From: Devosia indica
GTDB taxonomy: Bacteria; Pseudomonadota; Alphaproteobacteria; Rhizobiales; Devosiaceae
Direction: 5' to 3'
Length of the DNA: 64,000 nucleotides
Assembly (NCBI RefSeq): GCF_003056405.1
Contig: NZ_PYVZ01000019.1
Span: forward strand, 1 to 64,000
Made by a program: the position numbers and the translations under genes. The notes below the pieces were generated by a model that did no database searches, was not told where the DNA came from, and saw only the letters and a program-made list of their open reading frames with translations. This document shows, in pieces, positions 54,701 to 63,196 of the stretch (its first letter is position 1; every line of letters starts with the position of its first letter).

Positions 54701-55372
54701 CGCCAATACGCCCTCCAGGGTCACGGAGAAGGCCCCCAACGCCTCGCGCACAAAGCTCGACACACGCGCATTGCCCTGGTCGTCGGCAGCACCGGAATTG
54801 AACCTGACTTCATAGCGCGTGTCGTCATAGTCGGCCCGCCCCTGGAATTGAAACGGTCCGACAAAGCTCGAAAGCCGCAGGTCTCCATCGATACGTTGCG
54901 CAACAAATGTCTCGGCCGATCGCAGGTCCTCCAGCCGGATGCTGCCATTGGAAATTCGCGCATGTTCGAGCGCGACACCATTGCCTGCCCCGCTCAGGTC
55001 CACGCCACTGCCGAACAGCCCGTTCTCATCCACCGTCAGATCCACGACCGGGCTTTCGAGAGTGAGTGCGGTGACATTGTAGATATCGCGCAGAAAATCC
55101 ATCAGCACGAACTCGGCCTCGACCGCGCCAACCGTTGCGGCGGGTGCTTCGGCATCGCCAACGATCACATCGGAGAACGCCAGGCGCGGGCTGGGCAGCA
55201 GCGAAAACGAAATGTCGCCCCGAATCGAAACCTCGGCGCCCAACACGCTGGTCGCCAGCACTTCCATGCGGTCACGATAATCGCCCCATTGGATGAAGCG
55301 CGGCGCGAGAAAGGCGCCGGCCAGCACCACAATTGCAAAGAGGCCGACCACGATATAGATGCGATTAAGCAC
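51716..55372 (-). CDS. AsmA-family envelope protein
   Basis: A large protein of 1218 residues. An N-terminal membrane anchor (VLNRIYIVVGLFAIVVLAGA) is followed by WGDYRDRMEVLATSVLGAEV and the AsmA opening GDISFSLLPSPRLAFSDVIV. The long middle is beta-rich, and residues near 960-1080 (FSDFVAQGLAPSVFPAIAGL, AFTIAGGTVRVANLIIEGAG) form the AsmA C-terminal domain. A charged coiled stretch of about 70 residues rich in Glu, Arg and Ala and a polar tail end the protein. Relatives form bridges that move phospholipid between membranes. Start: GTG at 55372 after AGG. Confidence 0.85.
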   Translation of the reverse strand: MLNRIYIVVGLFAIVVLAGAFLAPRFIQWGDYRDRMEVLATSVLGAEVSIRGDISFSLLPSPRLAFSDVIVGDAEAPAATVGAVEAEFVLMDFLRDIYNVTALTLESPVVDLTVDENGLFGSGVDLSGAGNGVALEHARISNGSIRLEDLRSAETFVAQRIDGDLRLSSFVGPFQFQGRADYDDTRYEVRFNSGAADDQGNARVSSFVREALGAFSVTLEGVLAASAAPRFEGSLAYRQAPPEAERADEIRGDLVLESAITVSTDRVVLSGYTLQPDENRAGMRLTGAASVQLGLRRSFDAVVSGGVFSLPPRDATEVASELPYEFVRMLTELPAPPIPPMPGRLGVDLAEVGLRGFALRELRVDAISDGTDWTIEQAVGRLPGETEMRFSGVVSNDNGVVGLQGDVSIVAARLEALSQLWKRPSEDSPLFNTPGSLEGRLMLAGDAFGLSHGRLNVDGKSHELELRIGFGAEPRLDTVLKLASLDDRETAALLALFPDAVNDANFTISFPAGSFSITAEQADVMGLMATDLVAEAQWSPEAVRFSRLSASDWGGLMLSAALRVSGSLGEPHVTGSGQVGVTAGDAPGLMALYEMAGVPFGWQEGLAGTWPADLQFLIAEAEQGVEGAGQVLTLSGDLAAAAIDLRAEMSDGLSGLSTGELRLVASLEAENGEATLARLGLADIPLFAGDDVLVASLFFEGSGPDGFDGRMALSQGGQTVSYFGALRVVQNGEISGDGTLDVLLDDASGLASLVGARGASLPEVEASAALSFEGVRRLTLDNIAGASGDAGFGGYLEMQRLGQLPSYSGQINTDSLELGGLAAALFGRDALIGNRAAIWPEGPLAANAAPRPARGEIAVSTGSLTHGGLDMLGETSFNFVWSPESVSISRLVGAIGGGTLRLSIEQCCAGSLSARTVSGQVTLDGAALDGIVPEAIGWGLSGNLFAGLQFEGTGESLGETVRSLTGEGNFAFSDFVAQGLAPSVFPAIAGLENVLDMEADTLETLIGIALSQGDFTADDARGAFTIAGGTVRVANLIIEGAGGRLAGSLNLVLDTLGLDGNYVLTPRDYVDPDGLVEPDTARIIAQVTGTLLAPVVRVDLSEMVAAIQVRANELEVERLETLRLEDEARQRAAAQERNRLIEEQRRRAAEEAARQAAEEEAQRLEEEQLLQEQGSEEIVPEAGEEEPINGPLNLGFQPGVNQPIGDGVNQPIQLIPGQ

Positions 55373-55460
55373 TGTGCCTGTTCTGCCCCGGCTGAAACTG
55401 GCGTGAGTGTAGGCACTTGCCGCGCACAAGCAAGCCGCCTGAACCCTTTTTGAGCATACG

Positions 55461-55486
55461 AAAACGGCCGGGCAAACGCCCGGCCG
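55461..55486 (-). terminator. Rho-independent terminator of the phytase-esterase-like gene
   Basis: Minus-strand CGGCCGGGC, four-base loop, GCCCGGCCG, TTTT, 25 bases past the stop. Confidence 0.85.
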
Positions 55487-55511
55487 CCGTCAAGGTCAAG
55501 GGGAGGAGACC

Positions 55512-57692
55512 TTAAAGGGTACCGATGGACCAGAACATGGTCTCGCCGGAGCTGTCGTCCACGCCATCATTGTCAGTGACAACAAAGCCGGTTCCGCTGG
55601 CGTCGATGGCAAAGCCTTCGACCTTGTCCAGCACATAGCCGCCAGTAGAGGTCAGGTCGGGGAGCAGGTCGCGCACCAGCGTCTTGGTCACGGTCGGCAG
55701 TTCGCCGCCCAGCGCACCCGGCACCAGTTCGGCAACCGGCACGCTGTAGAGCGCCTTGAGCTGGGCCTTGTCGCCGATCTGGTTATCGCGTTCCACGATA
55801 TAGACCAGGTCGCCATGGGCGGTGATTTCCGAAAGGCCAACCCAGGCCCCTTCGGCAGGAGCTTCGAGCGGATAGTTTACCGCACCCCATTCGCCGCTGG
55901 CGATATTGTAGGACACCAGTTTGACAGTGCCCTTGGCATCGTTTTTCCACTCGCGCTGGATGGCGATCCACAGCGTGGCATCGTCGCCTTCACCAATCAT
56001 GGTGACGCCTTCCGACCCAAAGCGGATTTCTTCGGCCAGAAGTTCAGCCGGGAACGGCACTTCCTCGGCAATCTCGCCATCGGCATTGACGCGATACAGA
56101 GCATGCGGGATGAGGCGGTCGGTGCGGCCTTCCGAAGCCAGCCAGAAGCCACCTTCGCCATCAAGGGCAATGCCTTCAATGTCGATCTTCTGTGCCGGAT
56201 GGCCATTGCGGGTCACCACGGTCTTGGCCGTGATGCGGGCCGGCTGCGCAGTGGCATCGATCGTGTAGATCGAGGGCTGCGCACCCAGGAAGCTGTCGGA
56301 AACGCCATAGAGCATGCCCGGCATTTCGGCATCGGCGACGAGACCCGACAGGGCAACCCAGCCCAGCGGGCGGCCTTCGGCATCGAGATCCGAGATGATG
56401 TGCGGATAGCTGGGGGCATCGGCTTCGGCCAGCTCGAAGATCGAGACATGGCTGCGCGCCAGGCCATCGGCACCCAGATCGGTCTCATTGGCGGTGATCA
56501 GCAAATTGCGCTCCGGGATCGCCACCGCGCCTTCCGGGCCAATGCCCGAAGGAATGGCCTGGACGAATTCGGGCTCGGCGCCAGTGTCCTTGTAGATGGC
56601 AACCAGCGAAGCGCGTTCCAAGCCGATCAGCAGATAGGTGTCGTCGCCGAACTTGGCCACGTCCACACCTTCGGGCTCAACGCCCTTGGCATCGGAACGC
56701 TTGTCCGGATAGTGACCGTACTGGGCCGCCAGGTGGTCGAGCGATGCGCCGCTGTCGAACAGGACGTCGCCGGCCTTGTTGAAGATCGAGAAGCTGCGCG
56801 AACCGCCATTGTAGTCGCCTTCATTGGCCACCACGAAGCGCTCGTCATCGATCCACTTGACCGCATCGGGTTCACGCAGGCGCTCGGCCTGCGAGCCGGT
56901 GAAGTCGAGCGAACCATTGTCCTCGGTGTCGATGTTTTCGAGATCGACCGAACCGGCGGAGAAATCCGCGGACACTTCACCCGAATTGCCATCAACGATC
57001 ACGAAGTGATTGTTTTCCTGCAGCGAAACCACAACCTCGTTGAGGCTGTTGATCGACACATATTCCGGTTCCGGATCGTCACCGGCCACGTCGGCCAGGC
57101 CAGTCAGGTCGACGATCCTGAGGGTGCCGCAATCCACGGCGCCGTCGACAACGTTCACCAGCGCCAGCGCACCGGCCGGCATCTGCGGGATTTCGCCGTC
57201 ATTGAGGTCTTCGTCGCGTTCGTTCTCGATGGCCACGGCAATCAGCGAGCTATCGGCATTGCGCGCCACCGAGTCCGGCTGGCCGCCCAGGTCGCAAGAG
57301 GCCTCAACGCTCTGGGTGTCGAGATCGATGGTCGCCAGATTGCCCGAAGGCTCGACATAGCTCTCCGAGGTATTGACGCCGACAAAGATCTTGTCGCCAT
57401 CGACCACCACGGTGGTCGGTTCGCCGTCCAGCGCCAGGAAGCCGGCAGCCTTGGGCATGGACGGATCGGTAATATCGATAAAGCCGACGCCACCAGCCGG
57501 GCTGTCCGAATAGATCAGCGTCATGCCGTCTTCGGACACGGTGATGATTTCGGACGAGGTTTCTTCGGCATCGGGCGTGTTCAGCGCGACAGGAAAGCTG
57601 GCAATACGGTTGAAATATTCGGCGGCCTGCACGCCGGCCGTGGAAAGGAGCAGAGCTGCGCTCAGGGCAGCGAGACGCTTTTGAGCAATCAT
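55512..57692 (-). CDS. Exported choice-of-anchor-I / phytase-esterase-like beta-propeller protein
   Basis: A 726-residue secreted protein. Signal peptide MIAQKRLAALSAALLLSTAGVQAAE region; N-terminal half is a propeller with blades such as DKIFVGVNTSESYVEPSGNL and REPDAVKWIDDERFVVANEG (choice-of-anchor-I type), and the C-terminal third (about 420-720) matches the esterase-like activity of phytase domain, with DIEGIALDGEGGFWLASEGR near 505 and VEGFAIDASGTGFVVTDNDG near the end. Relatives are phosphate-regulated phosphoesterases. A three-repeat PHO box lies 58 bases upstream, so release of phosphate from organic esters during starvation is likely. Confidence 0.85.
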   Translation of the reverse strand: MIAQKRLAALSAALLLSTAGVQAAEYFNRIASFPVALNTPDAEETSSEIITVSEDGMTLIYSDSPAGGVGFIDITDPSMPKAAGFLALDGEPTTVVVDGDKIFVGVNTSESYVEPSGNLATIDLDTQSVEASCDLGGQPDSVARNADSSLIAVAIENERDEDLNDGEIPQMPAGALALVNVVDGAVDCGTLRIVDLTGLADVAGDDPEPEYVSINSLNEVVVSLQENNHFVIVDGNSGEVSADFSAGSVDLENIDTEDNGSLDFTGSQAERLREPDAVKWIDDERFVVANEGDYNGGSRSFSIFNKAGDVLFDSGASLDHLAAQYGHYPDKRSDAKGVEPEGVDVAKFGDDTYLLIGLERASLVAIYKDTGAEPEFVQAIPSGIGPEGAVAIPERNLLITANETDLGADGLARSHVSIFELAEADAPSYPHIISDLDAEGRPLGWVALSGLVADAEMPGMLYGVSDSFLGAQPSIYTIDATAQPARITAKTVVTRNGHPAQKIDIEGIALDGEGGFWLASEGRTDRLIPHALYRVNADGEIAEEVPFPAELLAEEIRFGSEGVTMIGEGDDATLWIAIQREWKNDAKGTVKLVSYNIASGEWGAVNYPLEAPAEGAWVGLSEITAHGDLVYIVERDNQIGDKAQLKALYSVPVAELVPGALGGELPTVTKTLVRDLLPDLTSTGGYVLDKVEGFAIDASGTGFVVTDNDGVDDSSGETMFWSIGTL

Positions 57693-57749
57693 GATGTGGG
57701 TCCCCCAGAATGATGCGGGCCCGGCTTAGGACTGTGGGGAAACAGATCG

Positions 57750-57778
57750 ATGACGCTTGCATGACGTTCCGGTGACAA
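57750..57778 (-). promoter_or_regulatory. Three-repeat PHO box before the phytase-esterase-like gene
   Basis: Minus strand: TTGTCAC (57778-57772), ACGTCAT (57767-57761) and GCGTCAT (57756-57750), each separated by four bases, giving the 11-base period of PhoB sites. It ends 57 bases before the ATG at 57692, in the correct orientation. Confidence 0.75.
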
Positions 57779-57898
57779 GCCGGACTTCTATACAGGACCG
57801 GCCGCCATCCCTATATTGGCCAGTAGAACAAAATGAGATTCGTCAAGGCTCGGCCGCGCACCTGCCCTGGATCGCGCGGACCTTGGAACAGAGTACGC

Positions 57899-60238
57899 AT
57901 GGCCGACACCGCACCCCTGCCCCGCCCCCAGGGCGGCCCGATCACCAGCCAGCTCAAGAGCCGGCAGGCCCCGGACTATCTGGCCGGCCTGAACCCTGAG
58001 CAGCGGGAGGCAGTGGTCTCGACCGAAGGCCCTCTGCTGGTGCTCGCCGGCGCGGGCACCGGCAAGACGCGGGTGCTGACGACCCGTATTGCCCATATCC
58101 TGAGCCAGCGCCTTGCCTGGCCCTCCGAAATCCTCTCGGTGACCTTCACCAACAAGGCCGCTCGCGAAATGAAGGATCGCATCGCCAGCCTTGCCGGGGC
58201 GTCCGTCGAAGGCATGCCTTGGCTCGGCACCTTCCACTCGATTTCGGCACGCATCCTGAGGCGCCATGCCGAGCTGGTGGACCTGAAACCGACCTTCACC
58301 ATTCTCGATACCGACGACCAGATCCGCCTGATCAAGCAATTGCTGGCCGCAGAAGACATCGATGAGAAGCGCTGGCCCGCCCGCCAGTTCGCCGGCATGC
58401 TCGACGCCTGGAAGAACCGCGGCCTCTTGCCCAAGGATGTGCCGGCCGCTGACAGCGGCTTTTTTGCCAATGGCAAGGGCGGCAAGCTCTATTACGATTA
58501 TCAGGCGCGGCTGAAGACCCTCAACGCCGCCGATTTCGGCGACCTGCTGCTCGAATGCATCCGCCTGTTCCGCGAGAACCCCGAAGTCCTTGCCGAATAT
58601 CACCGCCGCTTCAAATATATGCTCGTCGACGAATATCAGGACAGCAACACCGCCCAATATCTCTGGCTGCGCCTGCTCGCCCAGGGCAAGCCGGCGAGCG
58701 AGGCCAATATCTGTGTCGTGGGCGACGACGACCAGTCCATCTATGGCTGGCGCGGCGCCGAGGTGGACAATATCCTGCGCTTCGAGACCGATTTTCCCGG
58801 CGCCAAGGTCATCAAGCTCGAGCGCAATTACCGCTCCACCGCCAATATCCTGAAAGCCGCCTCCACCCTGATCGCCTATAACGAAGGCCGCCTGGGCAAG
58901 ACGCTGTTCACCGACATTGCCGAGGGCGGCGAGGCGATCTCCTTCACCCAGGTCTATGACAGCGAGGAAGAAGCCCGCACCATCGGCGAGGAAGTCGAGC
59001 AATATCAGCGCCAGGGCGACGCCCTCAATTCCATGGCCATCCTGGTCCGCGCCTCCTATCAGATGCGCGAGTTCGAAGAGCGCTTCATCACCCTGGGCCT
59101 CAACTATCGCGTCGTCGGCGGCCCGCGCTTCTACGAGCGCAAGGAAATCCGCGACGCCCTCGCCTATCTCCGGCTGGTGGCCCAGCCCTCCGACGATCTT
59201 GCCTTCGAGCGCATCATCAACGTGCCCAAGCGCGGGCTCGGGGACGCGACCGTCAAGATGCTGATGGAAACCGCCCGCCACCAGCGTATTCCGCTCTTGC
59301 AGGCGGTCCGGCTGATGGTCGAAACCGAGGATCTCAAACCCAAGCAGCGCACCACGCTGCGCGCCCTTGTCGCCCAGTTCGACGACTGGGCCTGGCGCGC
59401 CGATTCCCTGCCGCCCTATCAGCTCGTCGAGCATATTCTTGAGGAAAGCGGCTATATGGATATGCTGACCGCCGACAAGTCGGTCGAGAGCCAGGGCCGC
59501 AAGGAAAACCTCAAGGAGCTCAGCCGCTCCATGGAGGAGTTCGAGTCACTGGGCGGCTTCCTCGAACACATCTCCCTCGTCATGGATCGCGACAGCGCCG
59601 ATTCCAGCGACGCGGTGACCATCATGACGCTGCACTCGGCCAAGGGTCTCGAATTCGACACCGTCTTCCTGCCCGGCTGGGAAGACGGCACCTTCCCCAG
59701 CCAGCGCTCCATGGACGAGTCAGGCCGCGCTGGCCTCGAGGAAGAACGTCGCCTTGGTTATGTCGGCATCACCCGCGGACGCAGGCGCGTGCGCATTTCG
59801 GCGGCGCAGAACCGTCGTATCCATGGCCTCTGGCAATCGGCCATCCCTTCCCGCTTCATCGATGAATTGCCGCCCGATGTGGTGGAAGTCACCGATCGCG
59901 GGTCGGCCTATGGCGGCTATGGTTATGGGGGCGGCGCATCGAGCCGCTTCAACAAGGCCGACCCGTTCGAAAGCGTCTATGAAACCCCCGGCTGGCAGCG
60001 CGCCCGCGCCAACCAGGCCAACCGCAAGGGCGGCGGCCCGCTCACCATCGACGGCGACCTCGTCGCCCGCTCGGTTGACCTCGGGAACCAGTCCAGCGGC
60101 TACGCCCTGGGCGAACGCGTCTTCCACCTCAAATTCGGCTATGGCGAAGTGATCCAGATCGAGGGCAACAAGCTCACCATCGACTTCGAAAAAGCCGGGA
60201 CCAAGAAGGTGTTGGAGAGTTTTGTGAAGAAGGGGTGA
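57899..60238 (+). CDS. uvrD: UvrD/PcrA-family DNA helicase
   Basis: A 779-residue superfamily 1A 3'-5' helicase for nucleotide-excision and mismatch repair. Walker A is GAGTGKTR (51-58); motif Ia TFTNKAAREMKDRI; motif II VDEYQDSN; motif III GDDDQSIYGWRGAE; motif IV YRSTANIL; motif V MTLHSAKGLEFDTVFLPGWE; motif VI VGITRGRRR. The C-terminal tudor-like piece GERVFHLKFGYGEVIQIEGN contacts RNA polymerase in relatives. I start at the ATG at 57899 (MADTAPLPRP); an upstream frame to 57833 is unsupported. Its TGA overlaps the GTG of the next gene. Confidence 0.95.
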   Translation: MADTAPLPRPQGGPITSQLKSRQAPDYLAGLNPEQREAVVSTEGPLLVLAGAGTGKTRVLTTRIAHILSQRLAWPSEILSVTFTNKAAREMKDRIASLAGASVEGMPWLGTFHSISARILRRHAELVDLKPTFTILDTDDQIRLIKQLLAAEDIDEKRWPARQFAGMLDAWKNRGLLPKDVPAADSGFFANGKGGKLYYDYQARLKTLNAADFGDLLLECIRLFRENPEVLAEYHRRFKYMLVDEYQDSNTAQYLWLRLLAQGKPASEANICVVGDDDQSIYGWRGAEVDNILRFETDFPGAKVIKLERNYRSTANILKAASTLIAYNEGRLGKTLFTDIAEGGEAISFTQVYDSEEEARTIGEEVEQYQRQGDALNSMAILVRASYQMREFEERFITLGLNYRVVGGPRFYERKEIRDALAYLRLVAQPSDDLAFERIINVPKRGLGDATVKMLMETARHQRIPLLQAVRLMVETEDLKPKQRTTLRALVAQFDDWAWRADSLPPYQLVEHILEESGYMDMLTADKSVESQGRKENLKELSRSMEEFESLGGFLEHISLVMDRDSADSSDAVTIMTLHSAKGLEFDTVFLPGWEDGTFPSQRSMDESGRAGLEEERRLGYVGITRGRRRVRISAAQNRRIHGLWQSAIPSRFIDELPPDVVEVTDRGSAYGGYGYGGGASSRFNKADPFESVYETPGWQRARANQANRKGGGPLTIDGDLVARSVDLGNQSSGYALGERVFHLKFGYGEVIQIEGNKLTIDFEKAGTKKVLESFVKKG

Positions 60239-60843
60239 GGCAGGTGCCGGGCCGTGTCCACCATTGGTTGCCCCTGAAGCCGTCCGAGGTCGGTGTGGCC
60301 CTCGATAACGCCGGGTTCGACTGGTGGATTGCCGGCGGGTACGCGTTGGAACTCTTCGCAGGGCAGACATGGCGTTCTCATGAGGACATCGATATTCTCA
60401 TACTAAGACCGGACCTTCCCATAGTTCTCACCCACTTCGCCAAGTGGGACGTCTGGCTGGCGGACCCGCCAGGTCATCTCAGAAGCCGAAAATCCGATGA
60501 ATTTGACACCAAGGCCCACGATATCTGGCTGCGCGAATTTGGTTCCGCGTCCTGGCGATTGCAGATCATGGTCGATGAGGCCCAGGATGATCTATGGCAA
60601 TCTCGGCGCAACCCTCAGTTGAGACTGACCCGAACCGCCCTTGGCTGGCGCCACGCCAGCGGCTTGCCCTGCCTCGCCCCGCAGGTCCAGCTCTTCTACA
60701 AGGCAAAGTCTCCACGCCCAAAGGACGAGCTGGACAGACTTCAGGTCATTCCAATGCTCGACGACGCACAGCGCAGATGGTTGTTTGACGCCATTGCAAA
60801 GACGTATGGCGAGAACCATCTTTGGCTCGCTACTTTGACCTGA
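60235..60843 (+). CDS. Nucleotidyltransferase, AadB/ANT(2'')-like fold
   Basis: A 202-residue protein. WWIAGGYALELFAGQTWRSH split near 30-50 and EDIDILI near 50 give the GG...DxD-type catalytic site of minimal nucleotidyltransferases of the aminoglycoside 2''-adenylyltransferase family; later LAPQVQLFYKAK and KDELDRLQVIPMLD are typical of this group. Chromosomal members are usually not resistance genes. It begins with GTG at 60235, overlapping the uvrD stop (GTGA); another GTG at 60244 is possible. Codon use looks less GC-biased than uvrD, so recent gain is conceivable. Confidence 0.75.
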   Translation: MRQVPGRVHHWLPLKPSEVGVALDNAGFDWWIAGGYALELFAGQTWRSHEDIDILILRPDLPIVLTHFAKWDVWLADPPGHLRSRKSDEFDTKAHDIWLREFGSASWRLQIMVDEAQDDLWQSRRNPQLRLTRTALGWRHASGLPCLAPQVQLFYKAKSPRPKDELDRLQVIPMLDDAQRRWLFDAIAKTYGENHLWLATLT

Positions 60844-60870
60844 CATTTATGTCGCCGTTTGGAGCACAAC

Positions 60871-61188
60871 ATGATCATCTCGACCACCCCCACGCTCGAA
60901 GGCCGGCCCATTCGCGACTATCTCGGCATTGTCACCGGCGAGGTGATCATCGGCGCCAATATCTTCAAGGATCTGTTCGCGGGCATTCGCGACATTGTCG
61001 GCGGCCGCTCCGGCGCTTATGAGGGCGCCCTGCGCGACGCCCGCCTCGAAGCCTTCCGCGAACTCGAGGAAGAGGCCCGCCGCATCGGCGCCGATGCCAT
61101 TGTCGCCGTCGATATCGACTATGAAGTGGTCGGCCAGGGCGGCTCGATGCTGATGGTCTCGGTCTCCGGCACCGCCGTGAAGCTGTAG
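60871..61188 (+). CDS. YbjQ/UPF0145 heavy-metal-binding-domain-like protein
   Basis: A 105-residue protein of the YbjQ family, a pentameric fold of unknown function. [20 protein letters not shown] (1-20), [20 protein letters not shown] near 28-47, [20 protein letters not shown] split about 70-89 and a final [10 protein letters not shown] are all typical. I start at the ATG at 60871 with GGAG six bases upstream; a TTG four codons earlier is unlikely. It follows the nucleotidyltransferase gene by 27 bases. Confidence 0.92.
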   Translation: MIISTTPTLEGRPIRDYLGIVTGEVIIGANIFKDLFAGIRDIVGGRSGAYEGALRDARLEAFRELEEEARRIGADAIVAVDIDYEVVGQGGSMLMVSVSGTAVKL

Positions 61189-61283
61189 GTAATGCTGCGA
61201 CAGCCGATAATCCGGATCTTGCGTCCCCTGGTCCGGAGCTTCAGGCCATATTCTCCGCTCAAGGGGAGGAGAATTACTGGCCT

Positions 61284-61577
61284 CTATTGAATACCAATCC
61301 CGCCCACAGGTTCGGTCTCGATGTGCTCCTCGAACCCGGCGATCAGCGGCATCGCCTTGGCAATCGTCGCTTTCACCTCCGGAATGGCCAGCGAGGCCTT
61401 GTGGCTCTCCGGACTGTCCCAGACCTCGGTGATCCACACGCCATCCGCGCTCCCCGGATCGCGCGCAATGACATAGCTCTTGCACCCGGCCATCGGCACG
61501 CTGCCCTCCAGCATCACCGCAATCAGTTCGTCGCGCTTGCCGGCGACAGCCCGAAACCGCCCGATCAATCCATACAT
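61284..61577 (-). CDS. ABM-domain (quinol monooxygenase-like) protein
   Basis: A 97-residue dimeric ferredoxin-like protein of the antibiotic biosynthesis monooxygenase family. MYGLIGRFRAVAGKRDELIA (1-20), GCKSYVIARDPGSADGVWIT near 31-50, EVWDSPESHKASL near 51-63 and the ending MPLIAGFEEHIETEPVGG are characteristic. Members oxidise quinols or degrade haem, or simply bind aromatic ligands; no cofactor residue is visible. GAGGG is seven bases before the ATG at 61577. It lies alone between YbjQ and prmA. Confidence 0.88.
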   Translation of the reverse strand: MYGLIGRFRAVAGKRDELIAVMLEGSVPMAGCKSYVIARDPGSADGVWITEVWDSPESHKASLAIPEVKATIAKAMPLIAGFEEHIETEPVGGIGIQ

Positions 61578-61698
61578 GTCGCGTCCCTCAATTCAGAACA
61601 AATGATGAACAAATCGAACCAGTGCGTCAAGCCCCGTCCTTGACTTCGCCCCCGCCCCTGACGCAAGGAAAGCCACCCTATCAGCGCAAGGCCTTTTC

Positions 61699-62568
61699 AT
61701 GTCCGTCGACCAGCTTTCCGTCTCCCTGACCAAGGAGCAGGCCTATGCCCTGGTCGACGCCGTCTCCGAGTGCGACGATCTGGCCCTGACCGCGTCGGCG
61801 CACGAAAATGAAGAAACCGGCGAGTGGGTTTTCGAAGCCACCTGCGACAGCCCGCCGGACGTTGCCGCCTTTTCCGAGCTGGCCCGCCAGGTTCTGGGCG
61901 GCGACGTGGCCTTTTCGGTCGCGTCGATTGATCCGGAAATCAACTGGGTTGCCAAATCGCTCGAGGGCCTGGCGCCGGTCATTGCCGGCGCCTTCTATGT
62001 CTATGGCAGCCACGAGACCGCGCCCGTGCCCGAAGGCCTGACGCCGATGAAGATCGACGCCGCCCAGGCCTTCGGCACCGGCCACCACGAAACCACCACC
62101 GGGTGCCTTGAGGCCATCGAGGCCCTGCTGACCGAGCGCACGCCCACCCGCATGATCGATATCGGCACCGGCACCGGCGTCCTCGCCATTGCCCTGGCCA
62201 AGCGGCTCGAAGCCGTGATCCTCGCCACCGACATCGACCCCATCGCGGTGACCACCACCATCGACAATGCGGTTGAAAATGGCGTCGGCGAGCAGATCGA
62301 CGCCATCGAGGCCGCAGGGCTCGATCACGACGAGATCACCGCGCGCGCCCCCTATGATCTGGTGGTCGCCAATATTCTGGCCGGTCCCTTGACCGAGCTT
62401 GCCCCCGGCGTCGGCAGCATCACCCAGCCCGGCGGCACCGCTATTCTCTCGGGCATTCTCAACACCCAGGCCGATGGCGTCATCGCCGCCTATCAGGCCG
62501 CCGGCTTTGCGCTCAAGGATCACCTCAAGCGCAAGGACTGGACCACGCTGGTGCTGGAGAAGAACTGA
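61699..62568 (+). CDS. prmA: Ribosomal protein L11 methyltransferase
   Basis: A 289-residue methyltransferase that trimethylates lysines and the N-terminus of L11 with SAM. The N-terminal substrate domain (to about 95) is joined to a Rossmann fold: DAAQAFGTGHHETTTGCLEA near 116-135, MIDIGTGTGVLAIALAKR near 153-170, the aspartates in ILATDIDPIA, and the catalytic-site VVANILAGPL near 223. Slightly shorter and more divergent N-terminally than gamma-proteobacterial PrmA. AAGG lies nine bases ahead of the ATG at 61699. The stop is followed by a short CTCCCC/GGGGAG hairpin. Confidence 0.94.
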   Translation: MSVDQLSVSLTKEQAYALVDAVSECDDLALTASAHENEETGEWVFEATCDSPPDVAAFSELARQVLGGDVAFSVASIDPEINWVAKSLEGLAPVIAGAFYVYGSHETAPVPEGLTPMKIDAAQAFGTGHHETTTGCLEAIEALLTERTPTRMIDIGTGTGVLAIALAKRLEAVILATDIDPIAVTTTIDNAVENGVGEQIDAIEAAGLDHDEITARAPYDLVVANILAGPLTELAPGVGSITQPGGTAILSGILNTQADGVIAAYQAAGFALKDHLKRKDWTTLVLEKN

Positions 62569-62620
62569 GTCTTCTCCCCCCATTGGGGAGAGGAGTGGCG
62601 GCAGCACCAGGTGTGCCCCC

Positions 62621-62655
62621 AAAAAAGCAAAATCCCCGAAGCGGGCTTCGGGGAT
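62621..62655 (-). terminator. Rho-independent terminator of the 43-residue protein gene
   Basis: Minus-strand ATCCCCGAAG, four-base loop, CTTCGGGGAT, then TTTGCTTTTTT, 36 bases past the stop at 62691. Its strength supports the small gene being expressed. Confidence 0.85.
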
Positions 62656-62690
62656 CGGAATTGATCGTCAGCTTGTCGTGAACAGCAGCC

Positions 62691-62822
62691 TCAGGGGCGC
62701 TTGGTAACCGCGCCGATCAACTGGTGCTGCATGCGGAAGCTGACCTGGCGGGTGGCTTCGCGACCACGAGCGTCGATAAGACCACCCAATGCGTTGCGGA
62801 AACCAGTCTTGCTCTCAGTCAT
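62691..62822 (-). CDS. Small basic protein, 43 residues (copy A)
   Basis: MTESKTGFRNALGGLIDARG begins it and it ends HQLIGAVTKRP. GGAGA is seven bases before the ATG at 62822 and a strong terminator follows, so I regard it as a real gene. It is basic and helical with no signal peptide. It resembles the 43-residue protein next upstream on the same strand: F..A, then R.R.A.R.V at the same spacing. Known function: none that I recognise. Confidence 0.7.
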   Translation of the reverse strand: MTESKTGFRNALGGLIDARGREATRQVSFRMQHQLIGAVTKRP

Positions 62823-62942
62823 CTTTACATCTCCATGCGGCGGAAGGTCTATTGCCATCCGACATCATCTATCTAGGCTGTTCGCAGCGCCCCGGTAAGG
62901 GCCCTTCCGGCAAGCCAGCCATGCCGTATTTGCAAGGCAAAC

Positions 62943-63074
62943 TTAACGGCCGTTTACCTTGCGGCCCAGATCGTGTTCGCGCTCGAAGCGGGCGACAAAA
63001 CGCTCTGCCTGCCGGGTGCGGCCCTCGACAATGGCGTTGAAGGCGCGCTGGAAGAGATTGTTCTGCTTGCTCAT
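62943..63074 (-). CDS. Small basic protein, 43 residues (copy B)
   Basis: It begins MSKQNNLFQRAFNAIVEGRT and ends REHDLGRKVNGR. AGGAG lies eight bases before the ATG at 63074; a longer in-frame start at 63134 lacks one. The motif FNAIVEGRTRQAERFVARF is of a kind seen in short Rhizobiales proteins of unknown function. It is 120 bases upstream of copy A on the same strand and shares its length and spacing of F, A, R and V residues. Divergent from the aminopeptidase gene. Confidence 0.7.
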   Translation of the reverse strand: MSKQNNLFQRAFNAIVEGRTRQAERFVARFEREHDLGRKVNGR

Positions 63075-63196
63075 TGCATGTGCTCCTGTTCTCTTGCACT
63101 CAAGATAGGCTTCGCCCCGGGCGAAACCAGACACAAGATAACAAGACAGCCATGCCGGAAACGCATCACATGCCTTTCCGGCGGCCAGGATGCCGA

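Noticed and set aside
60235-60843. Aminoglycoside resistance gene
   Set aside because: The fold resembles ANT(2''), but the protein lacks a close recognisable match to a resistance enzyme and lies among housekeeping genes; only the fold is called.
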